From NCBI GenBank assembly GCA_034440635.1, contig JAOTON010002120.1, forward strand, positions 77,001 through 141,000: DNA of 64,000 bases, written 5' to 3'. The notes under the pieces were generated by a model. That model was not told the DNA's origin. It did not search any database and saw nothing but the letters and a program-made list of their open reading frames with translations. How positions within the stretch are numbered: the stretch's first letter is position 1; each line of letters begins with the position of its first letter. Made by a program: the position numbers and the translations under genes. Of this stretch, positions 1 through 23,876 are shown in pieces. The stretch is from Lepas anatifera (Eukaryota > Arthropoda > Thecostraca > Lepadidae).

Positions 1-751
1 GGTACTTTTCAAGGCACTTGTTTAAACCCGATACTTGCAAACATCATGGGCAACGGCCTATCTTGTCACGTTCCTGATAACTGTAAAGGGTTCAGGATCC
101 ATTGTATTAGGTATGAAGATGATATCCAAATTGGTATCTCTGGGCCACGTGGTCAAATACCGGACATGCTAGGAAGTTTGGAAAAAGTCTTAGATATACT
201 GACCAACTGGTTCTAACAGAATGGTATGAACATCAATGCTGGCAAGACAGAGGTGTTTCTCTGTGGAGACCGCGGGCAACTGAGTTTCATACCGCAGCCG
301 TTACGGGTCAAGTTCATGGGTGAAGAAATTGTAAGCAAAAATGTTGTTAGGAATTTAGGCGTTTCCGTGGACTGCCACTTATCATGGTCACAGTATGTAA
401 AATTTGTGTCAGACCGATGTTTTGGAATTCTCATAGCCCTGTATCATGCATGACATTTTCTACCTGTGGAGGTGCTCCTACGCATTATTGATTCATAAGT
501 GTTCTCTCATATCCGTTACTGTATTCAGGTTTATGGCAGCACAAATTCCGAATCCAAAGATAGAATCCAGAAAGTTTCCAATTTTGCTGCACGAGTTATA
601 TCCGGCAGAAGAAAATTTGATCATATTTCGGATGTTATTAGGGATTTGAAGTGGTTTGACGCCCGAAAGTACTTTGACTATTTTTATTTATGTCTGATGC
701 ATAGGTTGATCACTTCCGGTGAGCCCATGCCACTTGCCTCTTGCTTGCGCT
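1..751 (+). pseudogene. LINE reverse transcriptase fragment, 5' part (LINE-1 of this window)
   Basis: Frame 1 reads through a degraded non-LTR reverse transcriptase. A GTFQGT..NP stretch matches the usual G-PQGS-L-P box, and RYEDDIQ near 107-127 is the YxDD catalytic motif. The thumb and C-terminal part (MNINAGKTEVFLCGD, then NFAARVISGRRKFDHISDV) follows. Stops interrupt it at 214-216, 451-453 and 496-498, but the frame is never shifted. The same protein family, better preserved, is on the minus strand at 5710-6549. The jockey/CR1-like assignment comes from general resemblance only. The element is 5'-truncated by the window edge and is split at 752 by a TTAA-A MITE; it resumes at 1595. Confidence 0.85.
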
Positions 752-755
752 TTAA

Positions 756-1590
756 CACGCGCATTGACGGGGGCGGGTACCCGCCCCCTCGGGTTTTCGG
801 AGATAGTAGAAAAACGACGGCGCGTAGCGCCGCCGTACTTGGTATACCTTTTCCCTCATCATTTTTACAACTTCTGTGAAAATTTTAAGGTTTTGTCATC
901 TCAGGTCAGGTCACCAGTACAGGTCAAGTGACCCGACCTAAAAAAGTTTAAGATAGCATAAGTTGGAGCAGGGTGAACTTATCCGATTGAAACTCATATC
1001 ATATAATGGCCCCACCGAGTTCTCTAAAAGATGTTCCGGTATTTTTGATATCGATGAGCTAAGGTCAGGTACGAGGCATGACCTCTCCATTGGAAATACA
1101 TGGGAAAAATTGTTTTTACGGAATAACTCAGTAACGGATGGTGATAGAGCATTTATTTTAGCTGCATTAGACTCGCCTGGGCTTTGCAGTTCTAATGATA
1201 TGCATTTTATATAATTTGACCCTGACCTGACCTCAGGTCAGGTCAAATCCTTGATTTGACCTATAAGGTCAAATTATATATCATTCGATTCGGCTTGCTA
1301 AGAGGATTCATATAGTTCAAGTCGTTTTGCTCTATCTTTACTTGTTCAGATGTAATGGCCGAAAAAAACTGAATTTACATGTTATCCCTATCACGGGCAT
1401 GTTTTGACCTCTCGTGACCTTAAATGTTACCTGACAAAAAATGGTTCAAATGTTTTCGATGGAGAAGTGGATGGGCCGCCCAACACCGTTTACCGTTTTT
1501 CGCTACCTACCGTGGTTCTCGAGATCTTAGGGGGCGGGTACCCGCCCCCCGTCAATGCGAAGGTGGCTCAGACCCCCGTCAACGCGCGTG
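756..1590 (+). mobile_element. TTAA-A MITE, copy 1 (835 bp), nested in LINE
   Basis: Flanked by TTAA at 752-755 and 1591-1594. The left end starts CACGCGCATTGACGGGGG, and the right end is its near-inverse ending in ACGCGCGTG. A palindromic GGGCGGGTACCCGCCC core lies just inside each end. The right end is longer: it repeats the GTCAATGCG motif and carries GAAGGTGGCTCAGACCCCC between core and terminus. The interior has many AGGTCA/TGACCT half-sites and no coding potential. Here + means the longer end is on the right. TTAA target duplications are typical of piggyBac and a few other superfamilies; the mobilising transposase is not visible. Confidence 0.9.
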
Positions 1591-1594
1591 TTAA

Positions 1595-2004
1595 TAGGGA
1601 CCAATTGGAATGCGAAACAAGACAGTCAGGCCATTTGGCAGTGTCAAGACCACGAAACAACCATGGCAAGAGAAATTTCATTTACCGTGGATCTCAGCTC
1701 TTAAACACATCATGCACGACCCTCGGATCTCCTCACGAAATGAGCTACGGAATGCATAAAAAAGCTATGAGGCAAATGTTGCATGGGGAGTAGTCTTTCT
1801 TAAGTGCGCGGTACCGTGTTTACTGTTAGAAATTTTAGTTTTTATATTTTTACCTGCATTTATGCCATTGCTTTTATTGTAATGTATATTGACGAGGTGT
1901 AGCAGCACTGATTTTCGATGTTTGTGATGACAAGGACCTTTGAATAGCCCAACATGTGTGGAATCGTCTGCTTTTGTCAATAAATAAATACATACATACA
2001 TACG
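1595..2004 (+). pseudogene. LINE-1 3' part and tail
   Basis: This continues the reading frame of 1-751 after the MITE. It has ETRQSGHLAVSRPRNNHGKR then NFIY, aligning with ETRQSLHLSLYRPNNNHGKR then QFIY in the minus-strand copy at 5710-6549. The frame ends at the TAG at 1791-1793. A 3' UTR and an AATAAATACATACATACATAC-type tail at about 1980-2003 mark the end of the element. Confidence 0.8.
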
Positions 2005-2279
2005 ATGCCACGCCGCCTTTGGACAGGCGACGGCGACGGCTGCATGCGGACGACTGGTGGTAGCGGGGCCAGCACTCCCCCAACTACCCCGGCAGCAGCT
2101 GGAAACTACACGGACTGTACCAGACACTTCAGAAAAAGGCTGCCTGGCCACGGGCTCAACTCTTTTATGGAATAATATCAATCGAACGTGTGATTGTTTT
2201 GTTGAGAACTTGGCGGCGAATATAAACAAATATATCAATATTGGGACATTCCAGGACAAAACGGCCAAATATTTCAATT

Positions 2280-3180
2280 TGACACCATCAAAAGTCTAAA
2301 AAAATCTGAAACTTTGTCTCCGGGGTCGTTTTGGGCCCGGAACACGCCTGTGAGAATCTTAGCTCCCTCCGACCAACGGTGACCGAGTTATAGCTCGAGG
2401 TATTTTCGGGAGGTCACCTTGTAGACTCATCTTTGATGCTTCATAACTCAAAAACGCATTGCCCGATTAATACGTGTTCTATATTATTGAGCTCGTCTTG
2501 AACCTTGCATTTTTGCAAAAACGAGAATTTCAAAATTTTAGACATATTGACTTTTAATTCGTTTGAACTTTTCTTTTGTGACCTAGCTTGATGTGTTTGC
2601 AGCTAAAATTGACCTTTTAGACACCTCAAAAAATGTTGTTTCATAAATAATATTTAAAAAATGTGTTCTTGCTATACATTTCAAATTTTTAGCACCTAAG
2701 GTAGGTATGCAGACGGTTTTTACCACCGCAGTAGTACAGCCTTATGTTTAACACCACAAATAAAGCAGTTGCTTTTGAAATCGGTTGCTTGCAATAATAT
2801 TGCATTGTCTTACAAAATTTTCATCGTGCAAGTGTCAGAGTTAATGAGCATTTCTCTCATACGGATAGTGCTATTGAGATCTGGTAAAACATCTGATAGA
2901 AAATGTGAATATCTGCGCTTTCTACGCCATGTGGAAGATAATGACCATCCACCAGTGGTTTCACCTCCAGAGGGCGCCTATTGACCTAACATGCCCTGAG
3001 GTCATGGAAGGTCAAAAGGTGGCCTTGGCGTATGTAAAATGAAAACAAGTGACGAAAAATACACGATGACGTTTGAATCAACACTCTAGTTTGATTATGT
3101 CAAAATATATCGTCAAATTACTGTTTTGACCCCTTCTGTCCCTTATTATACCCTTATCATTTTGACCCCATCTGTCATCA
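2280..3180. mobile_element. Diverged TTAA-B-like interior, ends not found
   Basis: Roughly 2860-3160 can be followed along the middle of the TTAA-B elements: GGTAAAACATCTGATAG, then CCACCAGTGGTTTCACCTCC, then AAATGAAAACAAGTGACGA and CACGATGACGTTTG. The upstream part (2290-2640) has the same style but I could not match it to a complete copy. No terminal repeats or TTAA borders are recognisable, so this is an old remnant. Confidence 0.5.
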
Positions 3181-3664
3181 TAATTGTTTCAGCTAAACAC
3201 AGATACATACATTTAAGTTGTAGGATACGTAAAAGAGAAGTGAAGGCACGTAGAAATTTAGGCAAGTGCTTAGTCTTTAACGCAAATTCCAGGAACTCAG
3301 ACAGCCGAAATTCCTGAGTCATCAGTCGTCCTGCCGTTCTAGGCAAAGCAAATTCAAGAAAAGAGGGCATTGTTCCCATAGGAAAAGGAGGTCTGGAATC
3401 AAGCTGAAATAACTGAATTTACTATATAATTTTCCCAGTCATCCAGGATGCAGTCTCCCCGGGCACAAAGCCCCGGGGCAGCAGCATGACTCAGAGGGCC
3501 AGACGAACCCCCTAGCTCTGAGTAAACTTTGAGTAACACAGCCCGGCTGTCAGTGACGTTTTGAGGGGAGGTTCGTGGAGCTCCGGTCGCGTCGGCTGTG
3601 ACCTTTGGTACTGACAACCTCCAACTACGCAGCAGCAGGTCTGCAGGTTAGCACCAGCAGCGGC

Positions 3665-4703
3665 CTGTACCACTGACCGCTCCACTGCTGAGCTGTACCA
3701 CTCACAGCTCCAGTACCGAGCTGTACCACTCACAGCTCCAGTACCGAGCTGTACCACTCACAGCTCCAGTACCGAGCTGTACCACTCACAGCTCCAGTAC
3801 CGAGCTGTAACACTCACAGCTCCAGTACCGAGCTGTACCACTCACAACTCCAGTACCGAGCTGTACCACTGACGGCTCCACTGCTGAGCTATACCACTCC
3901 CAGCTCCAGTACCAAGCTGTACCACTCAACTCCAGTACTCCAGTACCGAGCTGTACTACTGACGGCTCCAGTACGGAGTGTACCACTCACAGCTCCAGTA
4001 CCGAGCTGTACCACTCACAGCTCCAGTACCGAGCTGTACCACTCACAGCTCCAGTACCGAGCTGTACCACTCACAGCTCCAGTACCGAGCTGTACCACTC
4101 ACAGCTCCAGTACCGAGCTGTACCACTCACGGCTCCAGTACCGAGCTGTACCACTCACAGCTCCAGTACCGAGCTGTACCACTGACAGCTCCAGTTCCGA
4201 GCTGTACCACTGACGGTCCAGTACCGAGCTGTACCACTCACAACTCCAGTTCCGAGCTGTACCACTGACGGCTCCAGTACCGAGCTGTACCACTCACAGC
4301 TCCAGTACCGAGCTGTACCACTCACAGCTCCAGTACCGAGCTGTACCACTCACAGCTCCAGTACCGAGCTGTACCACTCACAGCTCCAGTACCGAGCTGT
4401 ACCACTCACAGCTCCAGTACCGAGCTGTACCACTGACGGTCCAGTACCGAGCTGTACCACTCACAACTCCAGTACCGAGCTGTACCACTGACGGCTCCAG
4501 TACCGAGCTGTACCACTCACAGCTCCAGTACCGAGCTGTACCACTCACAGCTCCAGTACCGAGCTGTACCACTCACAGCTCCAGTACCGAGTTGTAACAC
4601 TCACAGCTCCAGTACCGAGCTGTACCACTCACAGCTCCAGTACCGAGCTGTACCACTGACGGTTCCAGTACCGAGCTGTACCACTCACAGCTCTAGTACC
4701 GAG
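3665..4703. repeat. 28-bp minisatellite, about 37 copies
   Basis: The unit is close to CTGTACCACTCACAG followed by CTCCAGTACCGAG. Variants are CTCACAG, CTGACGG and CTCACAA, and a few units are 27 bp (GACGGTCCAG). Homogeneity is very high in the middle and falls at the left edge (CCACTGCTGAG units). Because 28 is not a multiple of 3, every frame on both strands stays open for long stretches; the resulting ORFs are artefacts. Confidence 0.97.
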
Positions 4704-4844
4704 CGGTACCGGCCAGAGGATCGGAACTATATAACGTCATCAGGCTGATGCGTCCTAGAGCCGCAATAACTAGCTACCGGGAAGAGTACGCCCCAAGAGC
4801 TATTTTCAGTGCCGGATTTTCCTGAACTAATAATAATAGTAATT

Positions 4845-5005
4845 TCTGGGGTTTAACGACACAGAAACTACCAGTGCTATACTGCGCGAACGTCTATCCT
4901 ATTGGAAAGGATTTGGGAGATTAGATCGGCTTATTCAGAGGCTCCGCTGGGACTTGAACCCGGGACCCGTGGCTAAGGACACATGAGCACTTTCCACTAT
5001 AGGTA
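4845..5005 (-). mobile_element. tRNA-derived SINE (family S2), minus strand
   Basis: On the minus strand a polymerase III B box (GGTTCAAGTCC type) at about 4950-4962 follows an A-box-like TAGTGGAAAGTGCTC (about 4985-5000). A non-tRNA body then leads to an AT-rich tail (ATTACTATTATTATTAG) at about 4829-4848. The layout, head to tail, is that of a tRNA-derived SINE. No target duplication was found. Confidence 0.6.
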
Positions 5006-5531
5006 GTATACATCCCCTCAATCTCTTTGTCCGAGCTCTTTAGGGAGGAGCTGTACAGCTTGACGAAATTAAGGACAGCGTTAGTATCACTGGCTTTAAA
5101 CAGTCACTACGAAACATGTTGGGTCTGTGAGCGTGTGTGCTAGTTAGCACGCTTTTAGTTGTGTGTCAGTGCCGTTTATACCGTGCATCTATTCTAAATG
5201 TGTTTTATGCGTGATCACCTTTCTTGTATTGCTTTTTAGGCTTTCTTGTGATTTTTACACTTATCTTTTTTCTCCTCATGCACTCAATTGACGATGGAAT
5301 ATGAAAAGCTTCTCCTGTATGAGGATGTTCTGAAATATACATACCTACATACGTTGTGTTCATAGTAACAAATATGAACACAACGTAAATAACAGAAATT
5401 CGCCTAAACATCATTGTAACTTATACCTACATACATACATACACTATTGGCTCCCAAACATCGGACTAGTGTACTGTATATCTGAGTATTTTTAGTTGAG
5501 AGTTTACTGTAAAAGAATGCTGTCACAGCGC
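5006..5531. other. No gene seen; short CATA repeat
   Basis: AT-rich, with no convincing coding sequence. A (CATA)n-like run lies at about 5427-5452 and a shorter one near 5337-5352; both resemble the tail of LINE-1 and may be LINE tail remnants. Confidence 0.5.
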
Positions 5532-6549
5532 TATTTATTTATTTTTTATTCATTTCAACATCCTACAAGACCTTGACAGGTTTCTCCACTCCATGAGGGC
5601 TATTCCGAAACCATCATCACAAAACGACAGTCACAGTACACCATTACACGGTATAACACATAAGTATAACAATTAAGAATGTAGGCATAATTTTAACTGT
5701 GTTGCGCGCCTAACTGGAATTTATTATGACTTGCCTAATGCGAGATTTGGACACATTGGTACTGACAATATTAAGATCATTGGGTACAACGTGCCGGTTG
5801 AATTTTGATGGATATATGAACTGACGTTTTCCATGGTTGTTATTCGGGCGATAGAGTGACAGATGCAATGATTGCCGGGTTTCACGGGCTGTAGTTTCGT
5901 GGTTGAATGATATGTTGTTTCTTATAGATGAGGGGGTTTTGTTCGTGATGATTTTATGCAGTAAGCATGCTTCGAAATAGGTTAACAACTGGGGAATCGT
6001 CAGCCATTCTAATTGTCGAAGCACATCGGAGATATGGTCATATTTTCTACGCCCAGATATCACTCTTGCTGCAAAGTTTAACACCTTCTGTAGTTCAGAT
6101 AGCACACAAGGGTTTGCGCTGCCATACACTTGAACACAGTATCTTATGTGTGACATGACGAGTGAGTCGATCAGACGAGGCAATGCCGAAAGGGGTAGAG
6201 CATGTTTTGCATGAAGAAGTCCTAGCAGCATTCCCAAGCATCGACCAGTTATATTTTTGACATGATATTTCCACAAGAGGTTACTATCCATTATAACGCC
6301 TAGGTTTTTAACCTTATCGGTACATTTGAGAGTTTCGCCCATGAATCTGATACTTGGGGACTGGGATAGACTTGCGATTTGTCTGCGATCCCCGCAGAGT
6401 AAGAGCTCAGTTTTGTCGGCATTAACCATCATTCCATGCTGTTGGAACCAAGTGCACATTGTGTTTAGTATACTTTCCAAACAATTTTGCATAGTTGTTA
6501 TTCTGTTTCGGGGTCCAGTGATAGCCACCTGTGTGTCGATATTTATACA
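5532..6549 (-). pseudogene. LINE reverse transcriptase fragment, minus strand (LINE-2)
   Basis: An open minus-strand frame of about 272 codons ends at 5710 (ATG-to-stop frame 6528 to 5710). It covers the end of the RT fingers/palm and the thumb: VAITGPRNR, VNADKTELLLCGD, SHIRYCVQVYGSAN, NFAARVISGRRKYDHISDV. It is the same family as the LINE at 1-2004. Upstream, where YxDD should be, the sequence reads I-N-I-D-T-Q and then turns AT-rich, so the copy is 5'-truncated at the catalytic motif and cannot make active enzyme. An AATAAATAAATAG-type 3' tail is at 5532-5550. The long open frame suggests a recent insertion. Confidence 0.85.
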
Positions 6550-6762
6550 TCATTATTTATGCTATATATAATTATTTATACAATATTTCTACATCATTAT
6601 GCTGACAGCTCTGCAATGGTTTGTACTGTGGGGACAGTTGTGCTAGATGCTTCGGAACTACACAAAACGGAGGCAAAACAGTAAACAGAATCATGAACTG
6701 TGCATGACTTGTCGACAGACAAGTGAAGCAAGCATCCATGAATCGGGTGACATTTGACATAG

Positions 6763-6771
6763 TCATATAAA
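6763..6771 (+). promoter_or_regulatory. TATA box of the small peptide gene
   Basis: CATATAAAGAG sits about 80 bp before the start codon at 6849. An initiator-like TCAC lies 25-35 bp downstream. The spacing fits a TATA-driven RNA polymerase II promoter with a 5' UTR of roughly 50-60 nt. Confidence 0.5.
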
Positions 6772-6848
6772 GAGTGCGGGCCTCACAGCAGAGTCACTTT
6801 GCCACCACGCTGTGGTAACACAACACCAGAAAACTCTGATTGATCACT

Positions 6849-7173
6849 ATGCAGTTCTCGTATCTTCTACTGCTCTGCATAATAGTGTGTGCGGCTATCT
6901 TCGCCGGCGTGACTGAAGGTAAGCGCGAGGAACAGCAGGAACATGAGACAGGTGAAGGGATGACGTCAGAGGCGTGACTGTTCAGGGGCGTATGGTCAGG
7001 TTTAGGGAGGAGGGGGGGTTGACTCAGCATATGGCTCTGTGCATTAAGTCCAGGAGCTGTGTAGGTAGAGACCACAGGCATGATCCATTTCCACCTCATT
7101 TACAGGGTATAACGGAAGAGGTAACGGACGTTACCACCGTCATCCCGTACGCAACAGAAGGAACCTGACCTGA
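6849..7173 (+). CDS. Small secreted cationic peptide precursor, two exons (6849-6918, 7106-7173)
   Basis: Exon 1 encodes M-Q-F-S-Y, a run of Leu/Ile/Val/Ala, then AGVTE, which is a classic signal peptide. It ends G|GTAAGC. A 187-bp intron ends in TTTACAG, and exon 2 restores the phase (G|GG) and runs to TGA at 7171-7173, giving 45 residues. The part after the hydrophobic core reads GYNGRGNGRYHRHPVRNRRN then LT: six Arg, two His, no Cys, and no acidic residue after the Glu just before it. This suggests a linear secreted cationic peptide, such as an antimicrobial or neuro/hormone-like peptide; I do not recognise a named family. A TATA box lies upstream and an AATATAAA-like poly(A) signal near 7269-7277. 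Splice sites, phase, signal peptide and TATA box agree, but there is no homology support. Confidence 0.6.
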
Positions 7174-7875
7174 AGAGTGCCTAAATGCCTGGACCGATGA
7201 CGTCATAATCCAGTCAACGAACATCACAGGAACGTGTCTTATTCTCTAAACAGGCACAGGAGTGACCGTCAAATATAAATGCACTGATTATGTACTTACC
7301 TGTTTCGTCTGGGTGTTTATATATGAGGGAAGCTAAAGCGGAGGCTGCTTATTTTCTAGCGTAAGCATGCGACGATTTCTGTGATCCGATAGCCCCTGAT
7401 GCATTCTCTGCCATCTAAAGCCGATCTAACCGGTAGTTCAAACATCAGCTCATACAAAATGTTGTTCACCGATTGAACATGGCTGAGGCCCCAAAATTTG
7501 ATGCATTTCGCAGTGCCGAATATGCGGCGGGCGCTACATGGCATCGTGTATGAAAAACAAATGCCTAACTATCTAGCCAACTCCTAGGAAAGCATACAGT
7601 TTTGTGACATCGGCAAAAGATGAATATTGAGAAACTCGTTAAAATGTATTTCTTCAGCGGTAAAAAGTTTTATTTGTATGGCATATAAGGGCCTGTTCAA
7701 ATACATCAGAAAAACTTGGGTGTTTGGACCCTCCCCTTCGTGGGATGGGATAGATACAGGTCAGCATCGCAAATCGGCCAAAACGCGGAAAACAGCAGCC
7801 GTAAACTAAGCCGGAAGTAACCAAGCCATACTGAAACTAGTTTGTATGCCCCACTCACATTGGCATGAAGTCCCT
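7174..7875. other. Downstream flank of peptide gene; no further gene seen
   Basis: It includes the presumed 3' UTR of the peptide gene. Beyond about 7300 I see no coding exon, repeat or RNA gene. Confidence 0.45.
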
Positions 7876-7879
7876 TTAA

Positions 7880-9050
7880 CACGCGCCCCGCTGGGGGGGG
7901 CGAAATTCGCCCCCTCCTGGTTTTCCCCAGATAGCTCAGAAACAAAGAGACACAGTACAACAAAACTTAAAGTACCTTATCCCTGGTCAATTTTACACAT
8001 CTGACAAGTTTTTGAGTTAAGGTCATGTCAGGTCCAGGAGCTATTCAAGGTCAAGTGACCCGAACTCAAAACCTAATAATTATTTGGGCTTATCGACGCA
8101 CCAACTGCCAGGGTCTATGGCGTCGCCAACTCTCCCTGTTGGAAGGGTTGCTCGGGAGCCAGCTTGCTCCTTGTTCAGGAAGCCGCCGGGCCTTGAACCC
8201 GGGTCGGCTGCGTGGAAGCCAGCTATGCTGACCACTCCACCACCGCGCCCCCGAACTCAAAACCTAAAATCACGATTTTGAAGCGGCGTCCAGGGGAACA
8301 TCAGCGAACCGATCAATTTGAAACTTCTACAATATGATAAGATCATTATGGTATACAAATCTGCTATCTCGGAATTTTGATATTGTTGACCTAATGTGGG
8401 GTCAATTTTTAGTCACCCCATTATGTCTATGGTGAAAAATAGAGTGGGCTAGTTTTCAGTAAATACTGGAAAGATAAAGCTGAAAACCCTCAAACCGTCT
8501 ATTCTTTCCCCGATCTTGACCTTAAAGTTGAGTTTTTGAGCATCTGACCTCCCGAAGGTCATGTCAGGTTACGAGAGCATGGTGATTGTTGTGTCAATAA
8601 CGTCTCACTGAATTGAGATAAAGCTCCCATTTTGCTGGCATTGTGCTTATATTGTCACGTGGAGTCGATTGATATGCAACATGACCATACCAGGTCACTC
8701 TGTGACCCTGACCTAGCTCGAGGTCAGGTCATTTTCACTATTTGACCTACCAAGGTCACATTACATATCATTTTATTCGCAGCGATGAGAGGAATCCAAT
8801 GATGCCTAAATATTTTCCTAGCTGCCCTGAGGGCAGATCTAGAGAGAGAAACGTACACTGCTCTGTTGTAAGCGTATGGAATCTTGTTTGACCTATGCTG
8901 ACCTCAATATTTACCTGTCATAAAAATCCTCCGTATAAAATCTCTGCGTCTTGCCAAGAGCTTTCGAACGCCGCCCGTAATTTTCCTTTAGCTTTCGTGG
9001 GGAATGATATACGGAGGGGTGGGGGCAAAAGCCCCCCAGCGGGGCGCGTG
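7880..9050. mobile_element. TTAA-F MITE (1171 bp) with nested SINE
   Basis: Flanked by TTAA (7876-7879 and 9051-9054). The left end is CACGCGCCCCGCTGGGGGG and the right end CCCCCCAGCGGGGCGCGTG, an almost perfect inverted pair. The inner GGGCGAAATTCGCCCCC palindrome matches the plan of the other TTAA families with a different core. The interior has many AGGTCA-type half-sites and no coding capacity. A 175-bp SINE sits inside. Confidence 0.85.
8077..8251 (-). mobile_element. tRNA-derived SINE (family S1), copy 1
   Basis: A 16-bp target duplication (CGAACTCAAAACCTAA) flanks it exactly at 8061-8076 and 8252-8267. Read on the minus strand it starts GGGGCGCGGTGGTGGAGTGG with an A box, has a GGGTTCAAGGCC B box, and ends in GTTGGTGCGTCGATAAGCCC plus an AATAATTA tail. 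It is the same family as 49947-50126, and the last part resembles the short insert at 40903-40961. Confidence 0.9.
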
Positions 9051-9054
9051 TTAA

Positions 9055-9829
<775 letters not shown>

Positions 9830-10077
9830 GTGCCTATTTCTTACGAGCATTCTCGTACATAAAAATGACATCTACAACAGTTGATGAGTGATAGAGAATG
9901 TCCAATTTCAAGACAATACTAAAGATGTTGCGATATGCTTCATCGCACGCCTGAACCCCTCCCACATGGCGAGCAGAATTACATAATCCTGAGGGACGAA
10001 TGGCTACCAGATTCCCGCTTTTAAAATAAGTGATCTCTTTTTATTAAGTTTAAATATTTCACTGGAGTATTGCCGCT

Positions 10078-10150
10078 GGAAATGGTAACGGTCAGGGGCA
10101 CGGCCGCTCCCTCTCCCCATCCGCGGGTTCGAATCTCACCAGGAGCAGCT
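10078..10150 (+). mobile_element. tRNA-like sequence, probable SINE head
   Basis: TGGTAACGGTCAGG resembles an A box and GGGTTCGAATCTC is a near-consensus B box, about 45 bp apart. There is no matching acceptor stem, so this is a tRNA-derived repeat or pseudogene rather than a working tRNA. Confidence 0.5.
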
Positions 10151-10426
10151 TTTTACTACCATGGAGCGGATGAATATATATCAACTACAACTTGCTCCTG
10201 AGCGCTGTGAAAGCCCGAATCCTTAAGCCACCCACTCACTCAATCACTGTGGTCCAGACTCCAATGCAATGCAGCCAACCAAAATAAAATATTTGCTAGT
10301 GGTGTCAGATTATTTTACAGAAGTGAATCCCGATCTCCGTAAGGGACTCTTGATTTATCACTGTGACCGACCTGTCGTAGGGTTTATGACGGATACCTGC
10401 AGAACCACCTCAAGCACAATTCTGGC

Positions 10427-10432
10427 TTTATT
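10427..10432 (-). terminator. Candidate poly(A) signal of RFC4
   Basis: Minus-strand AATAAA about 865 bp past the RFC4 stop codon (11297-11299). I saw no AATAAA closer to the stop on this strand. Assignment is by position only. Confidence 0.3.
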
Positions 10433-11296
10433 CTCAACGTTGGCGATCCAAAGAGCACACACGGTTCAAAACATCCTGACTATCCGCAACGAACAGTGCA
10501 CGCCCCTGAACCATTCTTTCCAGTAGTGAGCAGAGCGGGACAGATTTCGCGGAGCTACAGGACCTATGTCATCACAGACGTCACACTTCCTGACTGACAT
10601 ACACAATTCTTCCCACCTTCCCCGTCCATCTGTCTCACAAACTTTGCCACACTGAGGTCTGCGCCTGACTGTGGACGGGAAAATTCTCGGAAAATTGTCA
10701 AGGGGCGAGTAAAAAAACCCGGACTTAGAGAGCCGCTGGAGAGAGAGTTTATGCATTGGAGCTCTCCGTTAGAGACAATTTTGTTTTCACTTCATCTCTT
10801 GATATAAAACACGGTTCAAAATTAATACTGAGCCTTGACAAATGTCTTGCTAATAATTCTATCCATGTGACGAAATGAGAAGGACAAAATGCTTACATAA
10901 TCATACAGGAAATTGAAAATGGGGCTTTCAGCCAGGACAAGTATTTCATTTTGTCTGGATGGTTTCCCACCCAAAACAATGCGTTTTCGCACATTGCCCA
11001 ACAGACTCTGCAACGTTATGAGCAGAAGACATTATGACAACGAAGACATTAACCGAGGTGAAGTAAGCCAACCGGAGACCCTCCAGCTCAGAGACGTCAC
11101 TGATGTCAGCGGGGCGAGACAACACCAGTGCCGTAACCCGGGCCTCACCGACCACCAGTCCTGACGTCAGCACGTCAGAAGGCTCGTCTGACGCGACTGG
11201 ACACTACCTCCCACACCAGGCCCGGTTACCACTAACGGGCAGGGCTGGCGTGACGTCACGCTGATGTCACAGCGAACGGTCCAGACGAGGTGGCGG

Positions 11297-23201
<11,905 letters not shown>

Positions 23202-23500
23202 CTGACTCCTGTCAGCAGACAGAACTGTTCAGCGGCACAGCTCACCAGGGGAAAATAATCCTAACTAATAATACACTGAACATTTTGATGATGATGCCAC
23301 CGCTCTACTCTGTGTGTATTTTTACGTTATGTATTCTGGAGTGGAAAACTTACGCATATGCCCGGAGGTTCCAAATTTTAAGCCATGGTTTCTCAGCTCA
23401 AATCAACTTTTCTTTTCCCCTGCAGCTCACAGCTATCAGAATTCTCACATGCCAATGGGCACATACACCACTGATACAAATTCACAACAAAAAAGTTTAA

Positions 23501-23570
23501 CACGCACCCCAGTGGGGCTCTGACCCACCTTTGCCCTTATGGGGAAAGGTGTCTTCAAACATCACCCTTG
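23501..23570. mobile_element. TTAA element left end, TTAA-F-like
   Basis: After TTAA (23497-23500) comes CACGCACCCCAGTGGGGCTC then TGACCCACCTTTGCCC, the long-end plan of the TTAA families (terminus, repeat, CCACCTTNGC box). The other end is not recognised. Confidence 0.5.
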
Positions 23571-23876
23571 AATACTGCTCCTTTAATCTGCTACTTTCAG
23601 TTTTCACTTTTGTTTTTCCAAGTGTTCCCTTCTTTAGTTTCAGCATCTAACAATCTTTTCATTTGACTACATTCTCTGAAATCTTCATGGTCTACTGAAT
23701 TTTGAAATAAGTCTACAGACAGGGGCAGATCCAGCATGGGGAAGGGCAGGCAAAAAAGTATACCCCCAAAGCCCGAATGTTACCAATTTTTGCCAATTTT
23801 ACCCTACCTTAGATACCTTAGATTTAGATGATCGGGACTTTATAACGCACGCCAGGTGCCTGTCTTTCCTGCACAC

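Noticed and set aside
1404..1793. 129-residue ORF spanning MITE and LINE
   Set aside because: A chance fusion of the MITE end with the LINE frame; the start codon is inside the MITE.
3786..4572. ORFs reading YHSQLQYRAVPL or WYSSVLEL repeats
   Set aside because: They are produced by the 28-bp minisatellite, open on both strands.
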